From Bacillus sp. X1(2014) (GTDB lineage: Bacteria; Bacillota; Bacilli; Bacillales_B; DSM-18226), in the NCBI RefSeq assembly GCF_007678255.1, contig NZ_VEED01000003.1:62001-126000 (forward strand): 64,000 bases of DNA, written 5' to 3'. This document shows, piece by piece, positions 55,300 through 64,000 of this stretch. The notes under the pieces were generated by a model. That model made no database searches. It had not been told where the DNA came from and was given only the letters and a program-made list of their open reading frames with translations. The number at the start of each line of letters is the position of its first letter. Positions within the stretch are counted from its first letter, which is position 1. A program made the translations under genes and the position numbers.

Positions 55300-55500
55300 T
55301 CACCAGTCGTCTTCCTCCGATTTTGTACGGTATAAACGAAAATTTCCTGTTTCAAATCTGGCATTTGTTTTTTTCGCTATTCTTGTATTACATTCATTAC
55401 ACATATATGTATGGATGGGACGATTACGAAGTCGTTTGGCCACAAACGATTCATCCTCAATTGCTTCAATTTTATCGCAAATTACACATTTAACTCTCAT
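55300..55500 (-). CDS. ylaI: YlaI family zinc-binding protein
   Basis: 66 residues. Two CxxC knuckles, C5-VI-C8 and C34-NE-C37, bind zinc. RNRPIHTYMCNECNTRIAKKT and NFRLYRTK are typical of YlaI (DUF2197). Function unknown. ATG 55500 follows AAGAGGTGA. Same order as B. subtilis. Confidence 0.88.
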   Translation of the reverse strand: MRVKCVICDKIEAIEDESFVAKRLRNRPIHTYMCNECNTRIAKKTNARFETGNFRLYRTKSEEDDW

Positions 55501-55674
55501 AAGTCACCTCTTTAACTATTTCTAATAACCGATGGTATTCCTCTAGTATATCATGGCAGAAAGTTTGTAAGTAATCAATTGGTTAAATTTGATGAAAGAA
55601 AGGGATAGTAGTATTATGAGAATATCTGTTTTTTAAAACAGGGTAAAGGATCTAATTAAAGGGGATGTAGAAAA

Positions 55675-56130
55675 ATGGCAAATCAAGTAGAACCAATGCT
55701 AATTAAGCCTTTATATGATGAGCTTCAAAAAGAGAGGTTCGTGACATTGGCAACAGTTGATTATGAAACAGGGGGGCCTAATGTTAGTTCTATTTCCTGG
55801 GTGTTTGCAAAGGATGAAAGTACCATCTATTTTGCAGTAGATAATCGCTCTAGAATCCTCGAAAATATTCATAAAAACAATCAAGTGGTTATTAATTTGA
55901 TTGCGAATGAATCTACATATGCTATTCACGGGGACGCTCAGGTAAAAGAGGAAAGACTTCAGGATGTGCCACTAAAACTTGCTCTAATCCAGGTAAAAAT
56001 TACTGCGGTAAGGGATGTTATGTTTTATGGTTCTAAAATAGTCACAGAGGTTCAATATGACAAAACCTATGATAAAAATGCTGCCCAAAAGTTAGATAAT
56101 CAAGTTATGGATGCAATAAGAAAAGCTTAG
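55675..56130 (+). CDS. Pyridoxamine 5'-phosphate oxidase-like FMN-binding protein
   Basis: 151 residues, split-barrel fold: RFVTLATVDYETGGPNVSSISWVFAKDESTIYFAVDNRSRILENIHKNNQVVINLI, typical of general-stress or F420/FMN-dependent PNPOx-like proteins. It may bind FMN or haem; the substrate is unknown and true pyridoxine oxidase function is unlikely. ATG 55675 follows GGGGATG. Located between ylaI and ylaJ, not part of the B. subtilis order. Confidence 0.8.
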   Translation: MANQVEPMLIKPLYDELQKERFVTLATVDYETGGPNVSSISWVFAKDESTIYFAVDNRSRILENIHKNNQVVINLIANESTYAIHGDAQVKEERLQDVPLKLALIQVKITAVRDVMFYGSKIVTEVQYDKTYDKNAAQKLDNQVMDAIRKA

Positions 56131-56155
56131 GAATTAACCCTAAGCTTTTCTTTTA
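56121..56155 (+). terminator. Terminator of the PNPOx-like gene
   Basis: Arms AAAAGCTTAGG (56121-56131) and CCTAAGCTTTT (56139-56149), with T residues following; overlaps the stop codon. Confidence 0.85.
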
Positions 56156-56171
56156 TTTTTAGGCTGTCGCT

Positions 56172-56756
56172 TTATTTATAGTGGTTTGATTGGTCCTCTT
56201 GTTCTTTTTCCAGCTCCTTTTGGTCGTTTGATTTTAGCTTTTTATCTGGTTTTTCAGGAGCATTTTTAGGGCTTGGGGTAAGTATATCTCCAGGTACCTC
56301 TGGCATTAATCGACCGGCTACATCTGCAAGTTCCTCCATAATTCCTTGAATTGGCCTGCCTTTATTAATATCCTCTTGAATTTCTCTTAAACGCTGCGTT
56401 GTATCCGCATCAGCTACAACTACTGACTTAGCACCATAAGGATCCTTTTTTAAACTTTCAGCCACGGAATACTTAATGGACCCTACTTGTGAGCGGTCAA
56501 TTTTTGCGTTCACATCAATACCGACAATCGCATATCTTCCTATTACCACAGCAGTTGCATCTTTAACATTTGGAATACTTGTTGCAAGTTTTACCAATCG
56601 TTTAGAGATCTCTTGCCCTGTTTTTCGATCAACATTTTCAATATAGCTGTTTTTTACTTTAACGGATGAATCGTTTACATTGTTTGAGAGCTCCTTATTT
56701 GTACTACAGCCGGCTAAGATTAGCAAGAACGCAGTTATGATTAAGGTCTTCTTCAT
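56172..56756 (-). CDS. ylaJ: YhcN/YlaJ family sporulation lipoprotein
   Basis: 194 residues. Lipobox LAGC (C17), then the YhcN/YlaJ domain: LATSIPNVKDATAVVIGRYAIVGIDVNAKIDRSQVGSIKYSVAESLKKDPYGAKSVVVADADT, and a charged C-terminal tail. B. subtilis YlaJ is a spore membrane lipoprotein linked to germination. ATG 56756 (MKKTLIITAF) is chosen; the upstream frame to 56810 has no signal peptide logic. Confidence 0.87.
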   Translation of the reverse strand: MKKTLIITAFLLILAGCSTNKELSNNVNDSSVKVKNSYIENVDRKTGQEISKRLVKLATSIPNVKDATAVVIGRYAIVGIDVNAKIDRSQVGSIKYSVAESLKKDPYGAKSVVVADADTTQRLREIQEDINKGRPIQGIMEELADVAGRLMPEVPGDILTPSPKNAPEKPDKKLKSNDQKELEKEQEDQSNHYK

Positions 56757-56960
56757 TCCTATTCCACCTCCGCAATGCTTTATAAATAATTGAGATAAAG
56801 TCATAATCACCTATCTGAATTGAATGTCTCACTAACATTTATTGTGCGGAAATCCTTCTATCTTTATTCCAATAAACATATATTTTACCAAAGTCCAATC
56901 TAGCAGAAGGGTTGTTTGCAAGTTGCAATCCAAACAACAAGTAAAGCAGGAGGCGTTGCT

Positions 56961-58289
56961 TTGAGTAAGATATACGTGTTAGATACGAATGTCTTGTTGC
57001 AAGACCCGTATTCACTCTTCTCCTTTGAAGATAATGAGGTTGTAATTCCTGCAGTGGTTCTTGAAGAAGTGGACTCAAAGAAAAGGTACATGGATGAAGT
57101 AGGGAGAAATGCAAGACAAGTATCAAGGTTAATTGATGGATTTAGGGCTTCAGGAAAACTCCATGAAAAGATTCCTCTTGAAAACGGAGGGACCATCCGA
57201 ATTGAGTTGAATCATCGTACCTTCCATGAACTTCAGGATATATTTGTTGAAAAAACAAATGATAATCGAATTTTGGCTGTTGCGAAAAATTTATTTTTAG
57301 AAGAACAAACCAAAGAAAATGGAAAGCCAGTTATTTTAGTAAGTAAGGATGCTCTTGTCAGGGTCAAAGCAGATGCAATTGGATTAGATGCCGAAGATTT
57401 TTTAAATGATCGAGTAGTTGAAATCGATCATATCTACACAGGCTTTTTTGAAGTGTTGATTCCCATCGAATTATTGGGTCGTTTTTATGAAAAAGGTGAA
57501 CTGAATCTCTCTGAGATAGCAAATCACCCATTTTATCCGAATCAATTTTTAGTAATGAAAGATGCATTGGGCAGTTCTGCATCTGCCATAGGAATGGTCG
57601 ATAAAACAAGTAAGAAAGTAAAAAAATTAGCATTAAACCAAGAGCATGTTTGGGGTATCCATTCTAGGAATGTTCAGCAGACGATGGCAATTGAATTGTT
57701 ATTACGAAAAGACATTCATTTAGTTACATTAACTGGGAAAGCAGGAACAGGGAAAACGCTGTTAGCACTTGCTTCTGGTTTGATGCAAACGGAAGATTTC
57801 CGGGAATATAAAAAACTTTTAGTGGCAAGGCCGATTGTCCCCGTTGGGAAGGACTTAGGATTTTTACCCGGAGAAAAACAAGAGAAGCTTAGACCATGGA
57901 TGCAGCCCATTTTTGATAATCTCGAATTTCTATTCAACACTAAAAAGCCAGGTGAACTTGATGCTATTTTAGCGGGACTGGGATCAATTGAAGTGGAGGC
58001 ATTAACGTATATTCGCGGCAGAAGTTTACCGAAGCAATTCATCATCATAGATGAAGCACAAAATTTAACGAAACATGAAGTGAAAACGATCCTGACACGT
58101 GTTGGAGAGGGAAGTAAAATTGTGTTAATGGGAGACCCTGAACAGATTGATCATCCTTATCTAGATGCATATAACAACGGATTAACTTACGTTGTTGAAA
58201 AATTTAAGGATCAGTCTATTTCAGGACATGTTAAATTAATGAAAGGGGAAAGGTCGGGATTAGCTTTATTGGCTGCAGATTTACTCTAA
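56961..58289 (+). CDS. ylaK: PhoH family PIN-ATPase YlaK
   Basis: 442 residues, equal to B. subtilis YlaK. N-terminal PIN nuclease domain (YVLDTNVLLQDP, acidic site; about 1-140) and C-terminal PhoH ATPase with Walker A GKAGTGKT, Walker B IIDEAQN and the FLPGEKQEK motif. PhoH2-like proteins unwind and cleave RNA in mycobacteria. TTG 56961 after GGAGG gives LSKIYVLDTN as the start; the frame extension to 56916 is not supported. Confidence 0.92.
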   Translation: MSKIYVLDTNVLLQDPYSLFSFEDNEVVIPAVVLEEVDSKKRYMDEVGRNARQVSRLIDGFRASGKLHEKIPLENGGTIRIELNHRTFHELQDIFVEKTNDNRILAVAKNLFLEEQTKENGKPVILVSKDALVRVKADAIGLDAEDFLNDRVVEIDHIYTGFFEVLIPIELLGRFYEKGELNLSEIANHPFYPNQFLVMKDALGSSASAIGMVDKTSKKVKKLALNQEHVWGIHSRNVQQTMAIELLLRKDIHLVTLTGKAGTGKTLLALASGLMQTEDFREYKKLLVARPIVPVGKDLGFLPGEKQEKLRPWMQPIFDNLEFLFNTKKPGELDAILAGLGSIEVEALTYIRGRSLPKQFIIIDEAQNLTKHEVKTILTRVGEGSKIVLMGDPEQIDHPYLDAYNNGLTYVVEKFKDQSISGHVKLMKGERSGLALLAADLL

Positions 58290-58303
58290 TATTAAAAAGT
58301 AAA

Positions 58304-58330
58304 ACGGGCGCCAAAGGCACCCGTCTTATT
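58304..58330. terminator. Bidirectional terminator, ylaK / ylaL-like gene
   Basis: Arms ACGGGCGCC (58304-58312) and GGCACCCGT (58316-58324) with one mismatch; A-rich and T-rich flanks. Confidence 0.75.
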
Positions 58331-58823
58331 TTATGGTAATACGTGTAACATTTTTAATCGGAGTTTGTTGATTGGAGCCATCGCCAAAATAAACATGAAT
58401 TGGCCCGTCTACTGTAAGTGGCTTGCCATTATCGGAAAATTTTAAGATAAAATCATTTGCCGTTTCAAGAGGGTATTCATATTCACTGTCAATACAGTGA
58501 ATAACTAAAGTATGTGCATCACTAGCAGGTTCTGAATTTTGTAGAAAGGGTTTTAATGGTATACCGAAAGTTCCGGTCAATACCTTTTCTTTTTCAAATT
58601 TCTTTTCAGTCTTCAGTGTAGGCGGGTAAATCGCACCCTCGGTAATTTCCCGGTCCCAATGTTTGGATACTGCTTTTGTATACTCTTCCAATGATTTAGA
58701 ATTCTCTAGCTTTGTTGTAAAATAGGTGGTTAAATCAACTCGTCGGTCATCAAAAATCCACACACTTGGATCAAGTGTGATTGTATACTTCACGTTTCCT
58801 GAAATGATAATAATATTTTCCAT
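58326..58823 (-). CDS. Conserved protein at the ylaL position
   Basis: 165 residues, soluble, beta-rich: MENIIIISGNVKYTITLDPSVWIFDDRRVDL, GAIYPPTLKTEKKFEKEKVLTGTFGIPLKPFL and a C-terminal VYFGDGSNQQTPIKNVTRITIK. Orientation and place between ylaK and ylaN match ylaL of B. subtilis; the glutaminase gene ylaM is absent. Function unknown. ATG 58823 follows AGGGGGA. Confidence 0.65.
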   Translation of the reverse strand: MENIIIISGNVKYTITLDPSVWIFDDRRVDLTTYFTTKLENSKSLEEYTKAVSKHWDREITEGAIYPPTLKTEKKFEKEKVLTGTFGIPLKPFLQNSEPASDAHTLVIHCIDSEYEYPLETANDFILKFSDNGKPLTVDGPIHVYFGDGSNQQTPIKNVTRITIK

Positions 58824-59042
58824 AGTGTATTCCCCCTAAACCTTTGCATAATTAGTATAACTTTTTTTTGCAAGATGGCATAGTAGGACAATCGGGTTTC
58901 GCGAAAAGATAAATCATCTTATGAAGAACATTTGTCTCAACTTGCTGCTTTATTTAATCTACTTCATTGTTCTTGCAATTTTCCGTTGTAAACGGTAAAA
59001 TTTATAGATAAGTTGTATTATCGCTCTGAAATGGGGGGATTT

Positions 59043-59327
59043 ATGTTGGCCTCTGAAATGATCGTGAATCACCAAGAAAAAGCATTTGCCTTATTACAGG
59101 CTGACGCTGAAAAAATATTAAGGCTAATCAAAGTGCAAATGGACAATCTCACAATGCCTCAATGCCCTCTTTATGAAGAGGTACTAGACACACAAATGTT
59201 TGGCCTTTCAAGAGAGATAGATTTTGCTGTTCGATTAGGTTTAATAGATAGTAAAGATGGTAAAGCAATCCTCGATACATTAGAAAAAGAACTATCAGTG
59301 CTTCATGATGCATCGTTAAGGAAATAG
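59043..59327 (+). CDS. ylaN: UPF0358 family protein YlaN
   Basis: 94 residues: [59 protein letters not shown], nearly identical to YlaN homologues. In Staphylococcus aureus and B. subtilis YlaN binds iron and antagonises Fur. ATG 59043 is given as start, but TTG 59046 would give the usual M-A-S-E N-terminus and has better spacing from GGGGGGA. Confidence 0.93.
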   Translation: MLASEMIVNHQEKAFALLQADAEKILRLIKVQMDNLTMPQCPLYEEVLDTQMFGLSREIDFAVRLGLIDSKDGKAILDTLEKELSVLHDASLRK

Positions 59328-59336
59328 TTGCATAGG

Positions 59337-59373
59337 AACTCAAACAATTACTGTTCATTGTTTGGGTTTTTTT
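59337..59373 (+). terminator. Terminator of ylaN
   Basis: Arms AACTCAAACAAT (59337-59348) and ATTGTTTGGGTT (59357-59368) followed by T residues. Confidence 0.82.
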
Positions 59374-59519
59374 GTTATTTAAGACAGGTGATTTCAATTA
59401 TTTTTGAGACTATTCCAATATTAATTTGTTGTAACAAATTAGCTTTTCCTCAAGAAATAATGTTTATTTTCTATTATAATAGAATGATATAAATCAATAT
59501 TGAAAATGAGGACCATTTA

Positions 59520-60728
59520 ATGCTAAAAAAAATATTGAAATCATATGATTATACTTTAATTATTGCTACTGTTCTTTTGTGCACCTTTGGACTTGTTATG
59601 ATTTACAGTGCAAGTATGGCTTCCGCCGTACAAAGATACGAAGTTCCAAGTGATTATTTTTATCAAAAGCAAAAAATTTGGCTGTTGATTTTTACACTAA
59701 TTTTTCTTTTTACAGCAATTATGCCATATAAGATAATGCAGTTTACAAAAGGGTTTCAGGTTCCCATGGTTATAGGGTCTATCGTTATCCTCTTAGGACT
59801 AATTCCTTTTGGAGTAATTGTTGGCGGCGCCCAAAGTTGGTATCAAATCGGCACATTTCGCCTGCAGCCATCTGAATTTGTCAAACTTGCGGTGATCATT
59901 TATTTAGCAGCAGTATACGCGAAAAAGCAAGCCTATATAAATCAACTGAATAAAGGTGTACTTCCGCCGTTAATTTATTTATTTATCATATGCGGGATTA
60001 TTATTTTACAGCCTGATTATGGAACAGCTTTTATTATTGCATCAATTGCTGCTATGATAACTTTTTGCTCAGGGCTGAACCCTAAAAGTATCTTAAAATT
60101 ACTAATCATTGCACTTATAGTTTTGGTACCAATTGGTTTAGTTGCAAAAGATAAGATATTTTCTGAAAAGCGAACTGACCGTTTTGCTATTTTAGACAAT
60201 CCTTTTGCTGAAGATGTTGTAAATAATGCAGGTTTTCATTTAGCAAACTCATACATTGCGATTGGCTCTGGTGGTGTTAATGGATTAGGTTTGGGAAAGA
60301 GTATTCAAAAGCTTGGCTATTTACCGGAATCACATACTGACTTCATTATGGCTGTTATTGCGGAAGAGTTGGGGATATGGGGTGTTGGTTTCGTAATTAT
60401 ACTCCTTTTCTATATTGTTTTAAGAGGGATATATGTAGGATTACAGTGTAAAGATCCTTTCGGAAGCCTCCTTGCGATAGGTATTTCAAGTATGATTGGA
60501 ATCCAGACATTTGTAAATCTAGCAGGAGTATCTGGTATAATACCATTAACAGGAGTCACTCTGCCATATGTAAGCTATGGCGGGTCCTCGCTTTTAGTAC
60601 TTGGAGCGGCGACCGGAATCCTTGTAAATGTTTCTATGTTCAATAAATATGAAAAGAAATATAAAAATAACCAGGAACAGATAGATAAACGTGTTAAACA
60701 AAAAGATGGTAAGGTTTTTTATATTTAA
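59520..60728 (+). CDS. ftsW: SEDS peptidoglycan polymerase FtsW
   Basis: 402 residues with ten membrane helices. SEDS motifs: GLVMIYSAS, GAQSWYQIGTFRLQPSEFVKLA, QPDYGTA, LGLGKSIQKLGYLPESHTDFIMAVIAEELG (with the essential aspartate in HTDF) and GVTLPYVSYGGSSLL. It polymerises septal peptidoglycan with its partner PBP. ATG 59520 follows TGAGGA. The ylaN-ftsW-pycA order is conserved in bacilli. Confidence 0.95.
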   Translation: MLKKILKSYDYTLIIATVLLCTFGLVMIYSASMASAVQRYEVPSDYFYQKQKIWLLIFTLIFLFTAIMPYKIMQFTKGFQVPMVIGSIVILLGLIPFGVIVGGAQSWYQIGTFRLQPSEFVKLAVIIYLAAVYAKKQAYINQLNKGVLPPLIYLFIICGIIILQPDYGTAFIIASIAAMITFCSGLNPKSILKLLIIALIVLVPIGLVAKDKIFSEKRTDRFAILDNPFAEDVVNNAGFHLANSYIAIGSGGVNGLGLGKSIQKLGYLPESHTDFIMAVIAEELGIWGVGFVIILLFYIVLRGIYVGLQCKDPFGSLLAIGISSMIGIQTFVNLAGVSGIIPLTGVTLPYVSYGGSSLLVLGAATGILVNVSMFNKYEKKYKNNQEQIDKRVKQKDGKVFYI

Positions 60729-60730
60729 TT

Positions 60731-60766
60731 AAAACGCGAAGGACATTTATGCTCTTCGCGTTTTTA
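60731..60766 (+). terminator. Terminator between ftsW and pycA
   Basis: Arms AAAACGCGAAG and CTTCGCGTTTT around an 11-12 base loop, followed by T and A runs. Confidence 0.85.
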
Positions 60767-60794
60767 AAAATACATAGAATAGAAGGTGCTTTTT

Positions 60795-63700
60795 GTGACT
60801 AGACAAATTAATAAAGTATTGGTAGCCAACCGAGGGGAAATTGCCATAAGGGTTTTTCGTGCCTGTACAGAACTGAATATTCGAACTGTTGCGATTTATT
60901 CGAAAGAGGATTCCGGAGCTTACCATCGTTACAAAGCTGATGAGGCTTATCTCATAGGGGAAGGAAAAAAACCAATTGATGCCTATTTAGACATTGACGG
61001 CATCATTGCAATCGCCAAAAAAAGCGGTGCTAATGCCATTCATCCAGGGTATGGTTTTTTGTCTGAAAATATTCATTTTGCTAAGCGTTGTGAAGAAGAA
61101 GGAATTATTTTTATTGGACCTCACGTAACACAATTAGATATGTTCGGTGATAAGGTCAAAGCAAGGCATCAGGCAGAGCTTGCCGGAATACCAGTCATTC
61201 CAGGGAGCCCAGGTCCGGTTAAAGAGGTAAATGATGTAGAAGACTTTGTGGAAGAACACAAGCTGCCAATTATCATAAAGGCCTCTCTTGGCGGAGGCGG
61301 CCGCGGGATGAGAATTGTAAAACAAGTTGATGAAATCCGTGAAGCATTTGAAAGGGCAAAGTCAGAAGCAAAAGCCGCTTTTGGAAATGACGAAGTATAT
61401 CTTGAAAAATTAATTGAAAATCCAAAGCATATTGAAGTTCAAATTATTGGTGATAAGAAGGGGAATATAGTTCACCTCTTTGACCGCGATTGTTCCGTCC
61501 AAAGGCGCCATCAAAAGGTTGTAGAGGTTGCTCCAAGCGTATCTATATCTGATGAGTTACGAAAAAGAATATGCGACGCTGCTGTAAAATTGATGAAAAA
61601 TATAAATTACTTGAACGCAGGTACTGTAGAGTTTCTTGTTTCTGGAAATGATTTTTACTTTATTGAAGTAAATCCACGAGTTCAAGTAGAACACACAGTC
61701 ACTGAGATGGTAACGGGTGTCGATATCGTCCAAACGCAAATATTGATTGCGGAGGGTCATGAAATACATGGTCCGATAGTGGGTATACCATTACAAGAAA
61801 AAATTCAAGTTAACGGATTTGCGATTCAGTCAAGGGTAACAACGGAAGACCCGCTAAATAACTTTATGCCTGATACAGGAAAAATTATGGCCTATCGTTC
61901 AGGTGGAGGTTTTGGAGTACGTCTGGATGCAGGAAATGGCTTTCAAGGTGCTGTTATTACACCCTATTATGACTCATTATTAGTAAAACTATCAACTTGG
62001 GCATTGACCTTCGAGCAAGCAGCCTCAAAAATGGTTCGAAATTTACAGGAATTCAGGATTAGAGGGATAAAAACAAATATCCCGTTCTTAGAAAATGTCG
62101 TGAAGCATGAAAAGTTTAGGAATGGCGAATATGATACTTCATTTATTGATACGACGCCGGAATTGTTTATTTTCCCGCTTCGTAAAGACCGTGGGACAAA
62201 AATGTTATCGTACATTGGTACAGTAACCGTAAATGGGTTCCCAGGTATTGAAAAAAAGAAAAGACCAGTATTTTCTAAACCGAGAATACCTAATTTACCA
62301 TATGATTTGCCGTATCAATCTGGGACTAAACAAATCCTTGATAAGTTCGGTGCAGAAGGTCTTGTCGAGTGGGTAAAGAATCAACCACATGTATTATTAA
62401 CGGATACTACTTTTCGTGATGCACATCAGTCGTTATTAGCTACCCGTTTGCGGACGACCGATATTCTACATATCGCTGAGCCCTCTGCAAAACTTTTGCC
62501 AGACTTATTTTCATTTGAAATGTGGGGCGGAGCAACTTTTGATGTGGCATACCGCTTTTTAAAAGAAGATCCATGGGACCGATTAGTATCACTTCGTAAG
62601 AAAATTCCAAATGTATTATTCCAAATGTTAATCCGTGGAGCGAACGCAGTAGGATATAAAAATTATCCTGATAATCTGATCCGTGAATTTGTGGATCAAT
62701 CCGCTTCAGGTGGAATTGATGTTTTTCGAATTTTTGATAGTTTAAACTGGGTAAAGGGAATGGAAGTTGCGATCGATGCGGTTCGTCAAACTGGTAAAAT
62801 TGCTGAAGCATCAATTTGTTATACAGGCGACATTTTAGATCAGACAAGGACGAAATACAATCTTCAGTATTACAAACACTTGGCAAAAGAGTTGGAACTT
62901 CAAGGGGCACATATACTAGGAATTAAAGATATGGCTGGATTATTAAAGCCTGAGGCAGCGTACAGACTTATTTCTGAGCTAAAGGAAACTGTTAATATTC
63001 CTATCCATCTTCATACCCATGATACGAGCGGAAATGGTCTTTATACGTATGCAAGGGCAATAGATGGAGGAGTAGATATTGTTGACACGGCTTTAGGAGC
63101 AATGGCAGGCTTAACATCCCAGCCTAGTGCTAATTCATTATTTTATGCACTTGAGGGGACGCCGAGGAAACCACAAGTAAATATTGATGCATTGGAGAAG
63201 TTGTCTTATTATTGGGAAGATGTACGCAAGTATTATCAAGATTTTGAAAGTGGAATGATTTCCCCTCATACTGAAATTTATCAACATGAGATGCCAGGAG
63301 GTCAATATAGCAACCTCCAGCAACAAGCGAGAGCGGTTAGTCTCGGTGACCGTTGGGATGAAGTAAAAGAAATGTATGCACGCGTAAATCAGATGTTTGG
63401 GGATATTGTCAAGGTAACCCCTTCATCAAAGGTCGTTGGCGATATGGCATTATTTATGGTTCAAAATGATTTAACTGAGGCAGACGTGCTATTAAAGGGA
63501 GATACGTTGGATTTCCCGGACTCAGTTGTTGAACTATTTGAAGGATCGCTTGGCATGCCATACGGTGGTTTTCCAGAAGGCTTGCAGCAAGTAATCTTAA
63601 AAGGAAAAAAACCATTGGAAGTTCGCCCGGGTGAATTGCTTGATTCTGTGGACTTAGAGAAAATAAAGGAAAAATTATTTAAAGAACTTGGCAGACAAGT

Positions 63701-64000
63701 GACTGATTTTGAGATTATTTCTTATGCTTTATATCCTAAGGTATTTATGGAGTACATGAAAATAGATGAACAATATGGCAATATCTCAGTCCTTGATACA
63801 CCAACATTCCTATATGGAATGCGACTGGGTGAAGAAATTGAAGTTGAAATTGAAACAGGGAAAACACTAATTGTTAAACTCGTCTCTATCGGTCATCCTC
63901 AAGCTGACGGTACGAGAGTAGTTTATTTTGAATTAAATGGTCAGCCGCGGGAAGTATCCATCAAGGATGAGAGTATTAAATCTACGGTAGTGTCTAGGTT
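60795..64000 (+). CDS. pycA: Pyruvate carboxylase, N-terminal 1068 residues (cut by window edge)
   Basis: The open frame runs from GTG 60795 (SD AGAAGGTG) to the window end without a stop. Biotin carboxylase domain: KVLVANRGEIAIRVFRAC, HPGYGFLSEN, ATP-grasp KASLGGGGRGMR, EVNPRVQVEHTVTE. Carboxyltransferase domain: DTTFRDAHQSLLATRLRT begins at residue 537. The tetramerisation and allosteric region is present; the biotin-carrier domain with the biotinylated lysine lies outside. It forms oxaloacetate from pyruvate. GTG is chosen since TRQINKVLVANRGEIA matches homologues. Confidence 0.96.
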   Translation, partial: MTRQINKVLVANRGEIAIRVFRACTELNIRTVAIYSKEDSGAYHRYKADEAYLIGEGKKPIDAYLDIDGIIAIAKKSGANAIHPGYGFLSENIHFAKRCEEEGIIFIGPHVTQLDMFGDKVKARHQAELAGIPVIPGSPGPVKEVNDVEDFVEEHKLPIIIKASLGGGGRGMRIVKQVDEIREAFERAKSEAKAAFGNDEVYLEKLIENPKHIEVQIIGDKKGNIVHLFDRDCSVQRRHQKVVEVAPSVSISDELRKRICDAAVKLMKNINYLNAGTVEFLVSGNDFYFIEVNPRVQVEHTVTEMVTGVDIVQTQILIAEGHEIHGPIVGIPLQEKIQVNGFAIQSRVTTEDPLNNFMPDTGKIMAYRSGGGFGVRLDAGNGFQGAVITPYYDSLLVKLSTWALTFEQAASKMVRNLQEFRIRGIKTNIPFLENVVKHEKFRNGEYDTSFIDTTPELFIFPLRKDRGTKMLSYIGTVTVNGFPGIEKKKRPVFSKPRIPNLPYDLPYQSGTKQILDKFGAEGLVEWVKNQPHVLLTDTTFRDAHQSLLATRLRTTDILHIAEPSAKLLPDLFSFEMWGGATFDVAYRFLKEDPWDRLVSLRKKIPNVLFQMLIRGANAVGYKNYPDNLIREFVDQSASGGIDVFRIFDSLNWVKGMEVAIDAVRQTGKIAEASICYTGDILDQTRTKYNLQYYKHLAKELELQGAHILGIKDMAGLLKPEAAYRLISELKETVNIPIHLHTHDTSGNGLYTYARAIDGGVDIVDTALGAMAGLTSQPSANSLFYALEGTPRKPQVNIDALEKLSYYWEDVRKYYQDFESGMISPHTEIYQHEMPGGQYSNLQQQARAVSLGDRWDEVKEMYARVNQMFGDIVKVTPSSKVVGDMALFMVQNDLTEADVLLKGDTLDFPDSVVELFEGSLGMPYGGFPEGLQQVILKGKKPLEVRPGELLDSVDLEKIKEKLFKELGRQVTDFEIISYALYPKVFMEYMKIDEQYGNISVLDTPTFLYGMRLGEEIEVEIETGKTLIVKLVSIGHPQADGTRVVYFELNGQPREVSIKDESIKSTVVSR

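Overview
The window looks like an ordinary stretch of core chromosome from a low-GC, spore-forming member of the Bacillaceae. Gene order follows the Bacillus subtilis mhqR-clpE-ykvI-ptsHI-patA-ykyB-ykuE-ykuI-ykuJ-ykuL-ccpC-dapH-ykuR-ykuUV-ktrC-rnjA-rpoY-def-ykyA-pdhABCD-SR1-speA-yktABC-ylaF-typA-ylaHIJK-ylaN-ftsW-pycA backbone. Several B. subtilis landmarks are missing (ptsG/glcT, the que genes, abbA, ykrA, ylaM). Extra genes are present, notably a complete fixABCX operon. The genus cannot be fixed from sequence alone; a Neobacillus-like Bacillus is a reasonable guess.

Layout. 0-4.2 kb: end of a ZIP metal transporter, then fixABCX (electron-bifurcating flavoprotein) behind a cre box. 4.2-9.3 kb: an unknown gene, a hemerythrin gene with a textbook class II Fnr promoter, a fosmidomycin-resistance-type exporter, mhqR with an operator-overlapped promoter and a repeat element in its leader, and an M3 peptidase. 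9.3-16.6 kb: clpE with CtsR operators, ykvI, a CPBP protease, small proteins, ptsH-ptsI. 16.6-25.7 kb: azoreductase, an atypical SDR lacking its catalytic Tyr/Lys, ykwC, a minimal gamma-type spore protein, patA, ykyB, Tat-dependent ykuE, a C39 lipoprotein. 25.7-35.7 kb: ykuI (degenerate EAL), ykuJ, cbpB, a DHA2 pump, ccpC, dapH/dapL, thiol peroxide defence, ktrC. 35.8-39.3 kb: rpoY-rnjA, a nine-unit 52-bp hairpin repeat array, def. 39.5-48.8 kb: ykyA, the pyruvate dehydrogenase operon, the dual-function RNA SR1 with its peptide, speA. 48.9-64 kb: nitronate monooxygenase, ykt and yla genes, typA, ftsW and most of pycA, cut by the window edge.

How the genes work together. Central carbon flow is strongly represented: PTS HPr/EI, pyruvate dehydrogenase, pyruvate carboxylase, the TCA-cycle regulator CcpC, SR1, and two cre boxes. 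DapH, PatA and DapL form most of the acetylase branch of diaminopimelate/lysine synthesis. Stress functions include ClpE, peroxiredoxin, MhqR with an azoreductase, and the hemerythrin protein. Known or presumed c-di-AMP targets (CbpB, KtrC, possibly PycA) are scattered through the region.

No prophage, insertion sequence, CRISPR array, defence island, rRNA or tRNA was seen. The least explained structure is the 52-bp tandem array at 38235-38693, which appears to lie in the 3' untranslated region of def.
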